A stretch of 64,000 bases of DNA, from contig CAIIXF020000004.1 in NCBI GenBank assembly GCA_903813345.2, forward strand, positions 25,485,985 through 25,549,984. Reading direction: 5' to 3'. Origin of the DNA: Owenia fusiformis. Its lineage: Eukaryota > Annelida > Polychaeta > Sabellida > Oweniidae. This document shows positions 1 through 14,200 of this stretch, piece after piece (position 1 is the stretch's first letter; the number at the start of each line of letters is the position of its first letter). The position numbers were made by a program, and so were the translations under genes. A model generated the notes under the pieces. It ran no database searches. It was not told where the DNA came from and saw nothing but the letters and a program-made list of their open reading frames with translations.

Positions 1-1112
1 TTATAGACATTTACTCCCCCTCCGCCCCCCCCCCCCCATCTCATTTTAATTATATTTGATTATTTTTTATACAACGTAAAGAAACTTATTTCATAAGGAT
101 TGCATTAATTTAGTTATGATACGTAACTTACAAGTATTTGCTTCAGGTCATGTAGGCCTTTGTTGTTTGATTTATAGCAAAAACATTGTTCATATGTTTT
201 AATGATACGGATACTCAAAAATATTTTTGGATACGTGGGCTACAAGTATCCTGGAATATCCTTAATTCGGATATGTTGAAAGTTTGATATTTAAAGTATC
301 CACAAATATTCTTTCAAGGATATTTCCGAATATTTGAAGTATCGGTATATTTTAGGATATTCCAGGATACTACAAATATACGGGATTTGAGATACCAACG
401 GAAACTATCGGATACTATACCATTTTTCGCTGTGCGGGAGTCTTATAGTATGGTAGCGGGCCCCCACCAAGGGCAGTAGTGGAACGACGCGAATCGGTCC
501 CAGTATGGTTGCCTTGCAACTGAAGCGACTCGAGGAAATCATGCCATTCGCAGTGACCCAGAAAAGACTTTTGCTTCTTAATTTGGCGTTTTAATTCATT
601 TATTTACATACTTTATTCATCTTTCCAGGCAGTTATGATTTTTATTGGTCAAATGAATGAACGAAACATCGAGATATCAAACCCATATTTCGATTTGTCG
701 GACATCTATAAAATAACACTTGAAAACACAAGATACATAGATGCAATCTCCTTAGCATTTCGTATCGTCGGTTCCCACGCTATATCATTTCGTGCGCGCG
801 GTCATCATAAGAAAAGGAGGTACGGTCGATTTGACCATGGGCTTTCAACAGATTTAAGATATTGTGCATGGATACTTTGAGGAATGAGGTAGCAACAAAG
901 GGAAACACCGGTAATAATCCAGAAATGTCCACACCATTGTTTTCGTTAGTTATGGCAAGGCCCCGGAGCAAAACCAGCATTCGTGGGTGACTTAATTTTT
1001 GTACCAATTAGAGCCATGACTTAAACTCAACCAAGAACGGTGGGGCAAAGTCCCTATGGGTCCCAATTGAGAATCAATTCAAATCAAATTGAGGATCAGA
1101 TGACCTGCTAAT
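1..1112. other. Non-coding stretch, no gene recognised
   Basis: Positions 180-420 hold AT-rich, imperfectly inverted repeats of GGATATTC-like words. A plus-strand open frame at 635-880 (81 codons) resembles no family I know and has no clear splice context, so I do not call it a gene. Confidence 0.5.
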
Positions 1113-1251
1113 GCCTGGGTCACATTTGCTCCGATCCATCGGCCGGCACCCGGCCGATTGAATGTTTTGTTCAATATTTTATTCAATTTTAAACAAAATA
1201 CTCGATCGGCTGGGCGCCGTAGCGAAAATCGGAGCAAATGTGGCACAAGCC
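1113..1251. repeat. Hairpin element (MITE-like)
   Basis: The left end CACATTTGCTCCGAT is matched in inverted orientation by ATCGGAGCAAATGTG at the right end. Inner GC-rich arms (CGGCCGGCACCCGGCCG and GATCGGCTGGGCGCC) surround an AT-rich core. The form is that of a small foldback element with no coding capacity. Confidence 0.6.
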
Positions 1252-1599
1252 TAGTATTGATTTGCCCCTAAATAGATATTAAAGGGACGCTGAATATTGG
1301 ACTTGGTTAATGAGCACCATTTTAAACTGCCAATAAAACGTGTATTCAATGTTTCAAAATAATGACTAAAACTGAAATACAGGGCAAAATAATTGATATT
1401 TCCTTTGTGGAATGAAAAATGATGATAGAGATAATCTCAGTAGCCAAAAACTGTATACGCAATTTAAACATTAAAATTATGCCAATTTCGAAGTATTATA
1501 TGAAAGCAAATGTTTGTGAAATGGTTACAAAATCAAACAAGGCATTAACATGACAAAATGTCACCACCTAGTTGCTCACAATATTGTGAGTTCAAACTT

Positions 1600-3500
1600 A
1601 AGTCAGATTTGAATTTCTGAGAACTTGTAAAGTCAAATTTGAACTTCTGAAAAGATGAAGATGATTAAAAAAAAAAAATTTGGTCAATTTGAAGCAAGTT
1701 GAAAACAGACCTTTTTGACCTTTTTTGACCTTGAGAAGGTCATTAAAGGTCAAATGTCAAATCTAAAGTCAGATTTGAATTTCTGAGAACATGTAGATGA
1801 TTTTGAAAAAAAAAATTAGTCAATTTGAAGCAAGTTGAAAAAAGACCTTTTTGACCTTTTTTGACCTTGACAAGGTCATTGAAGGTCAAATGTCAAATCT
1901 AAAGTCATATTTGAATTTCTGAGAACATGTAGATGATTTTGAAAAAAAATTTAGTCAATTTGAAGCAAGATGAAAAAATACCTTTTTGACCTTTTTTGAC
2001 ATTGAGAAGGTTATTGAAGGTCAAATGTCAAATCTAAAGTCAGATTTGAATTTCTGAGAACATGTAGATGATTTTGAAAAAAAAAATTAGTCAATTTGAA
2101 GCAAGTTGAAAAAAGACCTTTTTGACCTTTTTTGACCTTGACAAGGTCATTGAAGGTCAAATGTCAAATCTAAAGACATTATTGAATTTCTGAGAACATG
2201 TAGATGATTTTGAAAAAAAATTTAGTCAATTTAAGCAGGATGAAAAAATACCTTTTTGACCTTTTTTGACATTGAGAAGGTCATTGAAGGTCAAATGTCA
2301 AATCTAAAGTCAGATTTGAATTTCTGAGAACATGTAGATGATTTTGAAAAAAAAATTTAGTCAATTTGAAGCAAGTTGAAAAAAGACCTTTTTGACCTTT
2401 TTTGACTTTGAGAAGGTCATTGAAGGTCAAATGTCAAATCTTAAGTCAAATCTTAAAGTCAGATTTGAATTTCTGAGAACACGTAGATGATTTTGAAAAT
2501 TTTTTTTAGTCAATTTGAAGCAAGTTGAAAACAGACCTTTTTGACCTTTTTTGACCTTGAGAAGGTCATTGAAGGTCAAATGTCAAATCTTAAGTCAGAT
2601 TTGAATTTCTGAGAACACATAGATGATTTTGAAAAAAAAATTTAGTCAATTTGAAGCAAGTTGAAAACAGACCTTTTTGACCTTTTTTGACCTTGAGAAG
2701 GTCATTGAAGGTCAAATGTCAAATCTAAAGTCAGATTTGAATTTCTGAGAACATGTAGATGATTTTGAAAAAAAAAATTAGTCAATTTGAAGCAAGTTGA
2801 AAAAAGACCTTTTTGACCTTTTTTGACTTTGAGAAGGTCATTGAAGGTCAAATGTCAAATCTTAAGTCAAATCTAAAGTCAGATTTGAATTTCTGAGAAC
2901 ATGTAGATGATTTTGAAAATTTTTTTTAGTCAATTTGAAGCAAGTTGAAAACAGACCTTTTTGACCTTTTTTGACCTTGAGAAGGTCATTGAAGGTCAAA
3001 TGTCAAATCTTAAGTCAGATTTGAATTTCTGAGAACACGTAGATGATTTTGAAAAAAAAATTTAGTCAATTTGAAGCAAGTTGAAAACAGACATTTTTGA
3101 CCTTTTTTGACCTTCAGAAGGTCATTGAAGGTCAAATGTCAAATCTTAAGTCAAATCTTAACTCAGATTTGAATTTCTGAGAACACTTAGATGATTTTGA
3201 AAAAAAAATTTAGTCAATTTGAAGCAAGTTGAAAACAGACCTTTTTTGACCTTGAGAAGGTCATTGAAGGTCAAATGTCAAATCTAAAGTCAGATTTGAA
3301 GGTCAAATGTCAAATCTTAAGTCAGATTTGAATTTCTGAGAACATGTAGATGATTTTGAAAAAAATTTTAGTCAATGTGAAGCAAGTTGAAAAAAGACCT
3401 TTTTGACCTTGAGAAGGTCATTGAAGGTCAAATGTCAAATATAAAGTCAGATTTGAACTTCTGAGAACATGTAGATGATTTAGAAAAAAATTGAAGTCAG
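1600..3500. repeat. Tandem satellite array, unit about 140-160 bp
   Basis: About a dozen head-to-tail units share the words TCAGATTTGAATTTCTGAGA, CATGTAGATGATTTTGAAAA, TCAATTTGAAGCAAGTTG, CCTTTTTGACCTTTTTTGAC and GAAGGTCAAATGTCAAATC. Units differ by small indels, mostly in the A/T runs and the short TTAAGTCAAATC insertions. Each unit contains the inverted pair TTGACCTT and AAGGTCA. The array lies beyond the 3' end of the ENOX gene and no open frame crosses it. Confidence 0.9.
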
Positions 3501-3534
3501 TCTAAACAGTATTTGTTAAGTTATAGGAAGTTGT

Positions 3535-3662
3535 AAGAAATTGTTACAGACGCCGGACGCCAACCGCCGGACGCCGGACGCCAACCACCAACCGCCGGAC
3601 GCCGTCGCAAAAAAACGGAGACCATAACAATATGTCACCACTTTTGGTGGTGACATAATAAA
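3535..3662. repeat. Dispersed GTCACCAC-family repeat
   Basis: This copy has a GACGCCGGACGCC-rich stretch, then AACAATATGTCACCAC, then the near-palindrome CCACTTTTGGTGGTGACAT. Related copies carrying ATGTCACCAC with a GTGGTGACAT partner or a following gttggagac word are near 1555, 14650-14720, 23305-23420, 28265-28350, 44760, 54662 and 59590-59690. All lie outside the exons found here. It looks like an old dispersed repeat family. Confidence 0.55.
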
Positions 3663-5070
3663 ACTTAGGTATAAATGGGGATCATTGAGGCACACATTGA
3701 TAAAAATCACACTTGGATTTGGAAAGATTAAAGTAAAACAAATGAATGCGTTTCTTACTATCTCCATGACAACATTTCCATTATCTCCATGAGAACATTT
3801 TTGGGTTCATCAGCAAAAGATCGAAAATACAGTAATTATGAAGTTCAATAAGAAACGTGAAACTTTACATTTAATAGCACAATTATTTATTTCTACCAAT
3901 GAAACAATACAGTAAAAACAAATGTTTACTTCATTGAATACAGAATTTACCACAGTTAAATATACTTAATGAAGTACAGGGTTTACCATTATCAAACATA
4001 AATATGACTTTATCCTTTATGAAATACAGAAATTGATGGTTAATTGGAATTAATCTGTTGAGACGACCCCTCAATTTAAAAATTTGTTAAAAATGAATTT
4101 TTAATTTTCAAGATTTGTCTGTTCAATGAAAAAACCATGTATAATTTGAGCCCAGATGTATGACAAGGTAATATATAAACTATCTATTTTATATGCTGAT
4201 ATAGGAGAATTTCTCTTGGCTTTTCAACATAGCACCATATTTGACTTTTCAGGCTCCACTTTTATTATTCTATGCCTATATAATGTTACTGTGCACTATC
4301 ATACATGTACATAATCGTGAATACTGTCAAAAAAAGTGAACACCATGCTTAAAACTTCTCGACTACCTGGAATGACGAAATTTCTTGTCACATCAGAAAT
4401 GACCTTGAAACTCAGTGACGAGAAAATCCGTCACAATTTTTTCACTAAAATTGCTCTTATTTGAACAATTTTCATTCAATTTACACAAAAGTTGTCCAAT
4501 TTTACAAAGTTGAGCATCTAAAGCTGTATAGTTAATAAAAAATAGGTAAAATGTCAAAAAGTGGCAAAAATGAAAAATTCTATGGTTTCAACTGATTTTA
4601 GAGCCTGGGATTCAAGAGGTTAAATTGGTTAAAAAAATGCACTCTGGGAGTCTCCACTCAGCATGCTCAGTGTCCATGTGATTGGTTGTAAATTGATAAA
4701 GCGAAGAGTCAATTCAACTGAGACTGCTTTGTAGCTACCATTTCCTTGAGCGATAATATATCAATTTTGGCATTGAAACCTGTGGTGCATTAGATTCAAT
4801 ACATATAAAATTAAACTTAAACTTAATACATTTCTGCTTCTAAAAAGCTTGTGTTTATGCCGACTACCAACTGTTCTCAGTTCAGGTGTCTCAAGTGTCC
4901 TTGTTTTGATTCCCATATGCTCCTCCTGGATGTTTAGTTACAGCTCAATACCAGAAAACTTTCAAAGTAACTAAGTATTATTCTGGGATATTACATTTTC
5001 CACGGTATAATCAATCTGTACTTAATTTCCACATGACTCTAAATATTGTCTGAGATAGTCACTTGTGAAA
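3663..5070. other. Intergenic sequence beyond the ENOX 3' end
   Basis: No gene is recognised here. Positions about 4340-4630 hold a dispersed repeat (words CGACTACCTGGAATGACGA and ATTGCTCTTATTTGAACAAT) that recurs in inverted orientation at about 27720-28095 in the MPI intron, where it carries an inserted homeobox gene fragment. Confidence 0.55.
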
Positions 5071-5076
5071 TTTATT
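5071..5076 (-). terminator. Candidate polyadenylation signal of the ENOX gene
   Basis: The plus-strand TTTATT reads AATAAA on the minus strand, about 175 bp past the ENOX stop codon. Cleavage would fall just below this position. Other AATAAA words occur further downstream, so the assignment is tentative. Confidence 0.4.
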
Positions 5077-5250
5077 GATCATCCCTCGTATATGCCACAG
5101 CCTTTATATTGGAAATACACGAGTGGGAAATATATTGTGTAGTTGTAGTGTATTCCCAAAACCAGTTGTTATTGGCTACATGTAGCAAAAATGTCCATCA
5201 TTTTTCACATTTTTCCAGCCACATCCATTGATAGTTTTCACCATGGTGAT

Positions 5251-8200
5251 TCACCCTTCAAATCCAACAAACTTCCAACGTTTTTCAATAGATGCTCCAA
5301 CTCCATGTAAATCTTGCCGGAAAACGTTCGGTAATTTTTCCAAAAGATCCTCTATCTCACTTGATCGTAGGGTAATGTCGACACGGTTCAAAAATGACCA
5401 TATATAGTCAACGCTAGCACCAAAGGGATGAACGTGTAAAAATGTTGATATCAGTCCTGAAATGACAAAAACAAGTCATACTTAAAAATGAAAATATCAA
5501 AAAATATTATAACAATGTACTGTAGTGGTAAAGTCATAAATGCAAAATATCTGAGAAAATAAAGTCTTAAACTATTGTTATTGGAATCATACTGTACTAC
5601 AATATGTTGTCACTTCTTCACTGACATAAAAATCATACAAAAATGCCATAATTCTTTTTAAAGAAATCGTAAGAAATAGAATCAGAATGGTCGGAGACAC
5701 ACCTATGAGTCGCCCTTCTTTATCACTCATAGCTGTCGTTGAAGTGAGACTAGAATCTGCTTTTGTGACGGCATCTGACTCTGAACTATCGCCACTGCTA
5801 CTAGTGCTGCCCTCTACTTTTTTTGCTTGCTTTTCCATTTGCATCTCAATGCGGAGCTGAAAAATTATGTCACGTAGGAGAAATTCATTTCATTATTTTA
5901 TGTTTTAGCTAAAAATTAGATAAAATCTGTCAAAAGTACACATTTAAAATTATTTAATTTGAATGAAAAAATCTAGTAATTCTTTTTGGAATCACTCTCG
6001 TTGACCGAAAAAAGCCATTGAAGATTAAAGATGCAGGGGTGTCTACATTTATTAAAATTGGATTTATAAAATGGAGACTTCAACTTCTTAAAAATTACTG
6101 CCAAGAAATATCCAAGAAATATCAAAGTATTACCATGGAATAAAGTGAGCAAAAAGCAGGTGTTTTTAGAAAATGAACATGGAAATTTATGAAAAATTGT
6201 TTGAGACTTAAAGGTCTCTAACTTAACTCAAGTCTTTGTTTTCCTTCATAAACTTTGGAGGAAAAATAAATCAAATAGGCATGGCCAAACAATTGGAGCA
6301 TTGAGTTTTAAGGATTTGAACCAATGCTCATTCTTTTGAAAAGACAGCAAGACAAAAACTAATTGATGATTTGGTGATGACGACTTACTCTCTTTAACTC
6401 TTCCTCGTCTCTTTTCATTTCAGACTTTTGAGAGATCAATTGCTGCAATCAAATATAAACATCATTAAACATATTAAATCAACATTAAATAATAAAAATG
6501 AAAAAATCAATGAACTTTATTCATTTCTTAAGAGATTTTTTTTTTTATTAAACTTTTTTTCATTTAACATATTTTTTGTATTTTATGTAACTCTCGAGGC
6601 TTGACAGTTGTTTCAAAATTCAAAAAGACCCTTTCTACCACCTAAAATGAAATTAACATATTATGTAAATGAACTCTTGTACTATGTGATCGTGAAATTA
6701 ACATATTATGTCAATGAACTCTTATATTATGTAATATTTTCCAACTAAATGTCTCACTTTCTATAAAGTTGACTAATGCTAACAAAATGTAACAGATTTG
6801 CCTGGTAACATCCCTCTAATGGCGTCTGCAAGAACAATAGACTATTCCAAATTGATTGAATGGACCAGTCTATTACAATCCATAGGGGTGTTACCTGTTG
6901 CATGCCCTGGAGGGCTTGTTGAAGGCTCTTCATTTGTTTATCCTTCAACTGGTCATCTGTCTTAGAGTCGTGCTTGAGTAGCTCAACTTCATTTTTGTAA
7001 GCCTCAATCTGACATTTGAGACTCTCGTTCTCATCTCGTAATCTGTTCACTTCAACTAGATCTGGAAATAAAAATTATTTTCTGATGTATGCCTGATGGC
7101 AAATTCTGAAAACCTATCAACTCCATATGAATAAATAAAAAATAAAAATTCAAGATGTCTAACTCCTTTAACACAAGTCAAATTATGTCTGTGCTCTGCA
7201 GAAATGATATATGAAATAAACATAACTTGAAATATTGATTTGAATTCTTACTTGGATCGTATCCCAGTTTAGATTTTTTGGTAGCGGGAGCATCATTCTC
7301 TGAGTCGGACAGTTCCATATCATCATCCTGTCTCTCTGCGAACACATTCTCTTGTTGCGATTTCAATGTCTCCTGCAATCAACCATTGAATCAACCATTG
7401 ACCTGATTTTTAAAGTTTCATTTTATTTATTTATAGATGTTCTTAAATACAATGTAATTGCCAACTTTTTACAACATAAAATGCAAAAGTAAAGTTTCCT
7501 CGAGGGGAAAATATTTTTATGTTTGTGAATAATGATTCTATTACCTATACACACATGTACTCAATTTGATTACTTCTTGTATAAGACTGAAAACCTTAAG
7601 CCATCAAATATTTGTGATATATCCCTGTCCAAATATTAAAGGTATATCCATTGACATAATGACAATTTTATACTTTTCTCACATTTTCATGTGGATATTA
7701 ACAAATTTTGGTTAATGCATACACATAGTTCAAAATAATAAAAAAACACTGCAGTAATAAAGAATTGAAATAACATTTCCCAAAATTATTACACATTGAT
7801 GACTTACTTTTTATTGTTGTAAATCACAACATAAGTGACACATGAAAAAACTTGGTATATACAGGTATGCCTCCTACTTGATTTTATACTCACCAATCTA
7901 CCACTGTCTTAATCACTTACAATAAGGATTCAATTTTATTTCCTTTTTTCAGCAACATTTTCATCCTAGACATTCTGTTTTAAGTAACAGCTTTGTCATG
8001 AATGCCAGTGATCAATTTCATGAAGTTTTACTTTTAGCAACATTCTTATCCTGATATGTGTTATATGTATCAAAAGTCCATCTGTGCACCTTTACTTCAC
8101 TTACGATATGATAACTTTCCAGCAACATCATTTCATCCTTAAAGTTCGGTTTTAAGCAACAGTTCTGTCATGGATCATAAATGATCAAGCAACATTCTTA

Positions 8201-11200
8201 TCCTGTTATGAACGTCTGCGTGTAAGTCCAATCTCCAGAGTTATTCGTACATCCAAGTGTATATTCTATCCTTACTGTGTCATAAATGATTACAAATTAG
8301 AAGCTTACTCAAGCTGTAAGTTTTACCTGTTGGTTCATGGTTCAATTTCAGAAATTAAATTACATTAATATTTAAAGGGACTCAGTCTCTAATCCGATTT
8401 ACCTGACATTTAAAAAGTATAACAACCTACAATATCAGAGGTACACAATTTACCCAGTTGACTTCTCATAAAGTCAACAACTTTTACAATAGCATTCTAA
8501 GGGGTCTTGTGAGGCTTAATCCTACTGACTGACTTACACTTTACTACTTACCATTCTTTTTCCTGAAAAAATTGAATTTTGCAAAAACATACAATGGCGG
8601 CTCTCTTTAAAGCTACACATGCTGATTTCTGAAAATACATTTATTAAAGTATGGATGTTAATTTAATAATAAGTAATTTCTGCACTTCTGATTGGTGGAT
8701 GTAAATGTATTCATAGATATCTAAACTGTTAAAACATACCTACCAGTTTCTCGGAAATCAGCATGTGCGTCTTTAATGATTCCAAAGTAACTCAAAGGAA
8801 AATTGGAAGATTCCAGAAGTAAAGCAGCTTCAATGACCTTTCTCCAAACCTCCTCTTATAGGATGAGAATTTCGGGAAAAACTTGCCCATTGGGATTCTG
8901 GTAACCCTTACTTTTTCTGGATAAACCAATCATCCTTTTGTGGATATCATAAACAGAACTTGTATGTACAAACCCTTTTGACAAAACCATTGGTTATTGG
9001 TGAATAGTACAAAAACTTCATGGTGGTCAACAACAGCTCTTTACTCTGAGAATGTGATTCATTTTTTCAAACCTACTTACTTAAATTTACCTCTACATTA
9101 AAATCATGATTTAAACACATCAGGCCCGTAGCCAGGGGGGTTCGCAAGGTTCGGACGAACCCCCCCCCCCTGGCCAAAAATTCTTTCAAAATCATGCAGT
9201 TTTTCACCATTTTGAGCATTTCTCAAGTGATTTTACCCATGTTTGGGCCAAAATTGTCAAATGTGAACCCCCCCTGAAAATTTTTGAAAACTGAACCCCC
9301 CCTTGGCAAATCCTGGCTACGGGGATGCACATTTAATTGGTTTACTGACATCCACAGCTTTCTTTTGAATTTTCCTTTTCAATTTTTCAACTTCATTCCT
9401 TCTTTCATTCCTGACTACACTTCACGCTTTACCACCTGGTGTTTTTGTCATATAACAAAGTGAACTTCCATCTCAGGAAATCTTTATTTTCAGAATTTTC
9501 ATTACAAAGAAGGAAGTCAATTTGTATCCAAATATTTTACCTGTATGTTAATGGTAACATCAGGTAACTGAAAAGCCAAATGTCTTTATTACCATGTCGG
9601 CACCAGTTGAGGGGCGAATCGATGATTATAAGGTAACCATGGCAATTTAGACTTAAGATCATACACATACAAATAGGCAAATCAATCCACCAGTTGACCA
9701 CCATGAAACCTCATGAAGTCTCGCATCAAGCCCCTGACCCCTTCATCCTCTAAAACACCAAGTAGGCAAATCCACAAGGGGGATTAACAACCAGAGTCTT
9801 GATGCAAGACTATCAAGTGAAAATCAGCGATCCTTACTTTTGCTTGCTTGGCCCATGCATCTAGATTTTTCCTTTGAGCCTTTGAGAAATGGTCCCAGGC
9901 TTTCTGTTTGCAGGCTGTTATGAAGACACTGTCTATCTGCTCAACTGTTTATAAAACATGAGAAACATTACATTTACACATATGCAATTCAGTATTGGGA
10001 AGAGGGATACCAGATACTATACTTTCCTCAATATGGTTCAGCAGGAGTTGATGTCATATGACATCACTGTGACACCCCTGGTTCCTGAGCTTTCTTACTA
10101 AATGTAGTGTAAAAGGAAAACATGTCATGACATCTTAGGTTCCACATAATGACATCACAGCTTTCTTACTAAATATAGAGAAAACACAGCATGACATCAT
10201 GACTTCCATCCCATGACATCATACGTCCCACCCCATGACATCATACGTCATCATAGCTTTCTTACTAGTTATAGAGCTAGATATAGAGAAAACACAGCAT
10301 GGCACCATAAATCCACATCATGACATCACAGTGGGTTGCTAGACTTACAAAATGCAGAAAACAGTGTGACATCATAAAGTTCTATACCATATCATAGCTT
10401 ACAAGACTTTTACACTGAATAAAGAGAAACAGCTTGACATCAAAAGTCTACATCATGACATCAGCATAGGTTGTTGAACTTTCTGACTAAATACAGGGAG
10501 TGAAGAACATGATATCTTTAAATCAACATCATGACATCTTTGAGAGTAAACTTTTCTTCCAAAATAAAGAGAACACAACATGACATCATAGGTTCCACAT
10601 GATGACATCATAGGTTAAGGCGCTTTCTTATTAATGCTGGAATTCAGAGTATCTATAGAAAACCTGAACAACCCAAACACCACAGGACTCATGAACATTT
10701 TTTAACTGAGCTAACAAAAGTGTTTGACTCCCCCCCCCCAATGAACCATAATCACAATCTACCACTAGCACAATGCTCGGTATAAAACTTTTTTTAATGA
10801 AACTGAAGGCTGAAAAAATCGTTACCTTTTAACCAGAATGAAAAGTGTGTTTGTTCAAATTTACAGGGTGGGCCATGAACTTGCTAAGATGTTTGGTTGT
10901 TCAGATTTGTCTGATTATTCATTCCATTACCAAAATTTACCTGTTCTGTTAACCCACTAAGATAGGTCCAGCAGAATTAGTGAACAACAGTTTTGTTCAC
11001 TTCCTATGATATTATAAGTGCTTACCATTATGACATCATTATGACATCATTAGAACCATCTTATATGTCACATGGACACTAACATGTCATTTAAACTGTA
11101 TTATCCATTTAAACTCACAAACATGTATAAAATATATTGTAATCATACTGTACTCTGAATGTACATTATTACTTTCCACAGTCTGACATCGGAGAGGCTA

Positions 11201-14200
11201 TTGATCTTTCTTACTAAATGCAGATAAAAATATTTATTAGAGCACTTTCAAACAAGCAGTATATATATATACCTACTGGTCTTGATTTTTGGGATTTAAA
11301 AAAATATTTTGTTCCACACATCATGACATCGAGGGTCACTTGGTTTTCTTACTAAATACATGACATCATAGGCTCCACAGCATGACATCATAGTATTTTG
11401 ACATCATAGTATGTTTGGCTGACTGAATGTAGAAAAAATCATGTTATTTGTAATAGTCAGTTTAATGCAATGAAAATCAATAAAAAACAGATGGTCTCAC
11501 AGTACTGTACCACAATATGACATCATATAGATTCCACAGAATGACATCACATTTTCCACATGATGACATCACAATAAGCTTTCTTACTAAATACTGGAAA
11601 TCACCTGCTCCATATGGGGGCTTTCTCACCATTATCATATAATCATCTTTTACTACACACTTTAAAGGGAGTGTGTCAAAATTTCGGCAATTGTGGAAGA
11701 ACAAAGTTTCCAATAAACCCTACCAAATATTTGGAGTGTACAACCTACTGTAGATTGGGTTAATTTGGCGCTACTTAATTTGCCGATTTTGCCATTTTTG
11801 GCATATTGGCGGCTATTTAATTTGGCAGATATGCAATCCGTCTTATGTTAATCTCTTCAATGTTAAACTTACGAGCTGTTTGCGAATTACCATGTAAATA
11901 GGCATGTTTGGCTATGTTCATTATTTCTTTTGAGGACCACTGGCGATATTCACCACGTTTGTACATTTTTGTGAGATCATCCTTTACATTTTGCACCTCG
12001 ATGGATGCTGCTACTATACCGCGCTTTTCCTTTCTAGTTTTTCCCTGAGTATTAATGAGTGACTGACCAGTTCTGAGCCAATTTATGAGAGACATTTTTT
12101 CATATTTTTGGAAAAAACTAAACCGGAAGTGACCTAAATACACTGGACAAAATACCCTCGATAATTCCCGGGGATTCATTCTAAATTTTGGCGAAGATTT
12201 ATATTGGCAAATTTTTCAATCTCAATTTCGCCAAATTAAAGTGGGCGCCAAATTAACCCAATCTATAGTATTATCATGGATTTCATAGGTGAACGGTATT
12301 AATTTTCCCAAAAATTCATGTGAAACTCACATCACAAAATAGTGAAATTTTCAAATTACCTTACATGCGTGTGTGGGGGGGTATTTTCTATTAAGTTACT
12401 TTGTTTTTCCACAATTGGAAAGTAAGAATTAACTCTATATTATGTAGCTTTGGCCCTTTGGTTCCTCATTCAGTTTAACTACCTGTTCCAAGCCTGTATT
12501 TAAAATTTTACTCTGCATCAAAATCAAAATGAATGAAACATCCTAAAATTCCAGGCACCTCTAAACAAGCATTTAAATTGGAAGGGCCTAAATAACATAG
12601 CACCCTTGCATCAAAATACAAGAACAATTTAAAATCTACCTCAAGTTCCCAGTGCCTGAGAAATATTTTGGAAGGGCAACACAAGGGCTTTATGCAAAAC
12701 TTACAGTCCAAATAAACTTACAGTCCTCCTTATACAGGCAAGCATGGATTACAATTAAAAAAGGCTCTTACATTGTCTGAGAATGCCCTGCATCCTATTT
12801 CGATGTTTCTCTTTGATTTCAATGAGTTCCGCTTCCTGGTTCTGCTTTTCATTGAGGAGCCGTCTAATGTGTGAGTTGACGCTTTGTACCATACTGTAGA
12901 AAGTGTTGGCGTTACGTTTATTACAATCTCCCCGTTCTAGCCAAGCAACCAATGCTTGTGTGGCAGACATGAATGTTTCGTCTCCTAAAGTTGGATAGAA
13001 AAATAAAATGTTTTAGATGTCAATTAGAAATGCATGCAAAAAGAGCAAGGGCCCGATTTGCCAGTGATTGTTGCCAGTGATTTGCCAGTGTAAATCATCT
13101 TACTGTTTATTAAACATTATGCAGACCTAGTAATAAAAGACACATCAAATGTAACAAAATGAGGAAGTTTTTGCTCTATAAATGTAGTTGAAACTATTTT
13201 AATCACTTTTATAATCAATAATACACAAAGATTTAGTCAAGGTAATTTTAGTTAATGAGAATATATTATGACTGCAATGCTTTATATAAATACATGTAGT
13301 ACCATAAGTTGATGCTGCAATTTTGTGTGCCGCTGTTGTAAAAGCTTAGTTTCAAAATAAATAAGTAAAAATAAATATCCAAGGGATTTAATCTACGCAT
13401 TTAGCCAAGAAGTAAGAAAAGATTTTTATCTGAATGAATTCAATCAAACTGCCAGAAAGTTTCTTGCGGAATGTATTAAAATTTCATATTTTGATGAGTA
13501 GGGGAGGTGTACATAAAAAGTAAAAAATCATGTCCTTTATCTTCAAAATACCTTTTAGTTTTTCTGAGAGGATACTAGCTTCATGATCTGAGAAATGTAT
13601 AATAGGTGGCGGGCTTGGAGGGCGGAGTCTGTCCTCTTCGACTCGCTGGCGATGACGCTGTTCTCTCATCAGAGCCCTCTGTTGGCATTCCCACTCGTAA
13701 AGATCGTCACGAGCTTGCGCAAAGTCAACGTGGATTCTTCCAGAGTTTGCCTTATCTGTTTTGTTTTCTATCTGCATACGATACCCTGAAATTGATACAT
13801 TGAAAAATCACAATTGATAAATTGGTTCATCGTGAGTGGTCCTTTCTGGCATGTATTTTTTAACTTCATAGGAAGATACGGAAAATTCAGTTTAGTCAAG
13901 CTACTTATTTTGAAAATATCTAAATAAAAATTTTAAAACTGTTATGGTACAATCCTGAAAATCTCTGGTGTGTATGTTCAAACTTATTGAAGGCTTCTTG
14001 TTTTCTATCTGCATACATTGAAAAATCACAATACATTGATTCATCCTGAGGCATGCATTTTTAAAAAAATTAAGTTAAGCTAAGACATATATTTTGATCA
14101 AATAATTTTAGAACAACTGTTATGCTATATATCCTGAAAAATTCTGGCGTGGATATTCAAATTTATTGAAGCCTTCTGGATAGAAGCTTATGCCTGTAAA

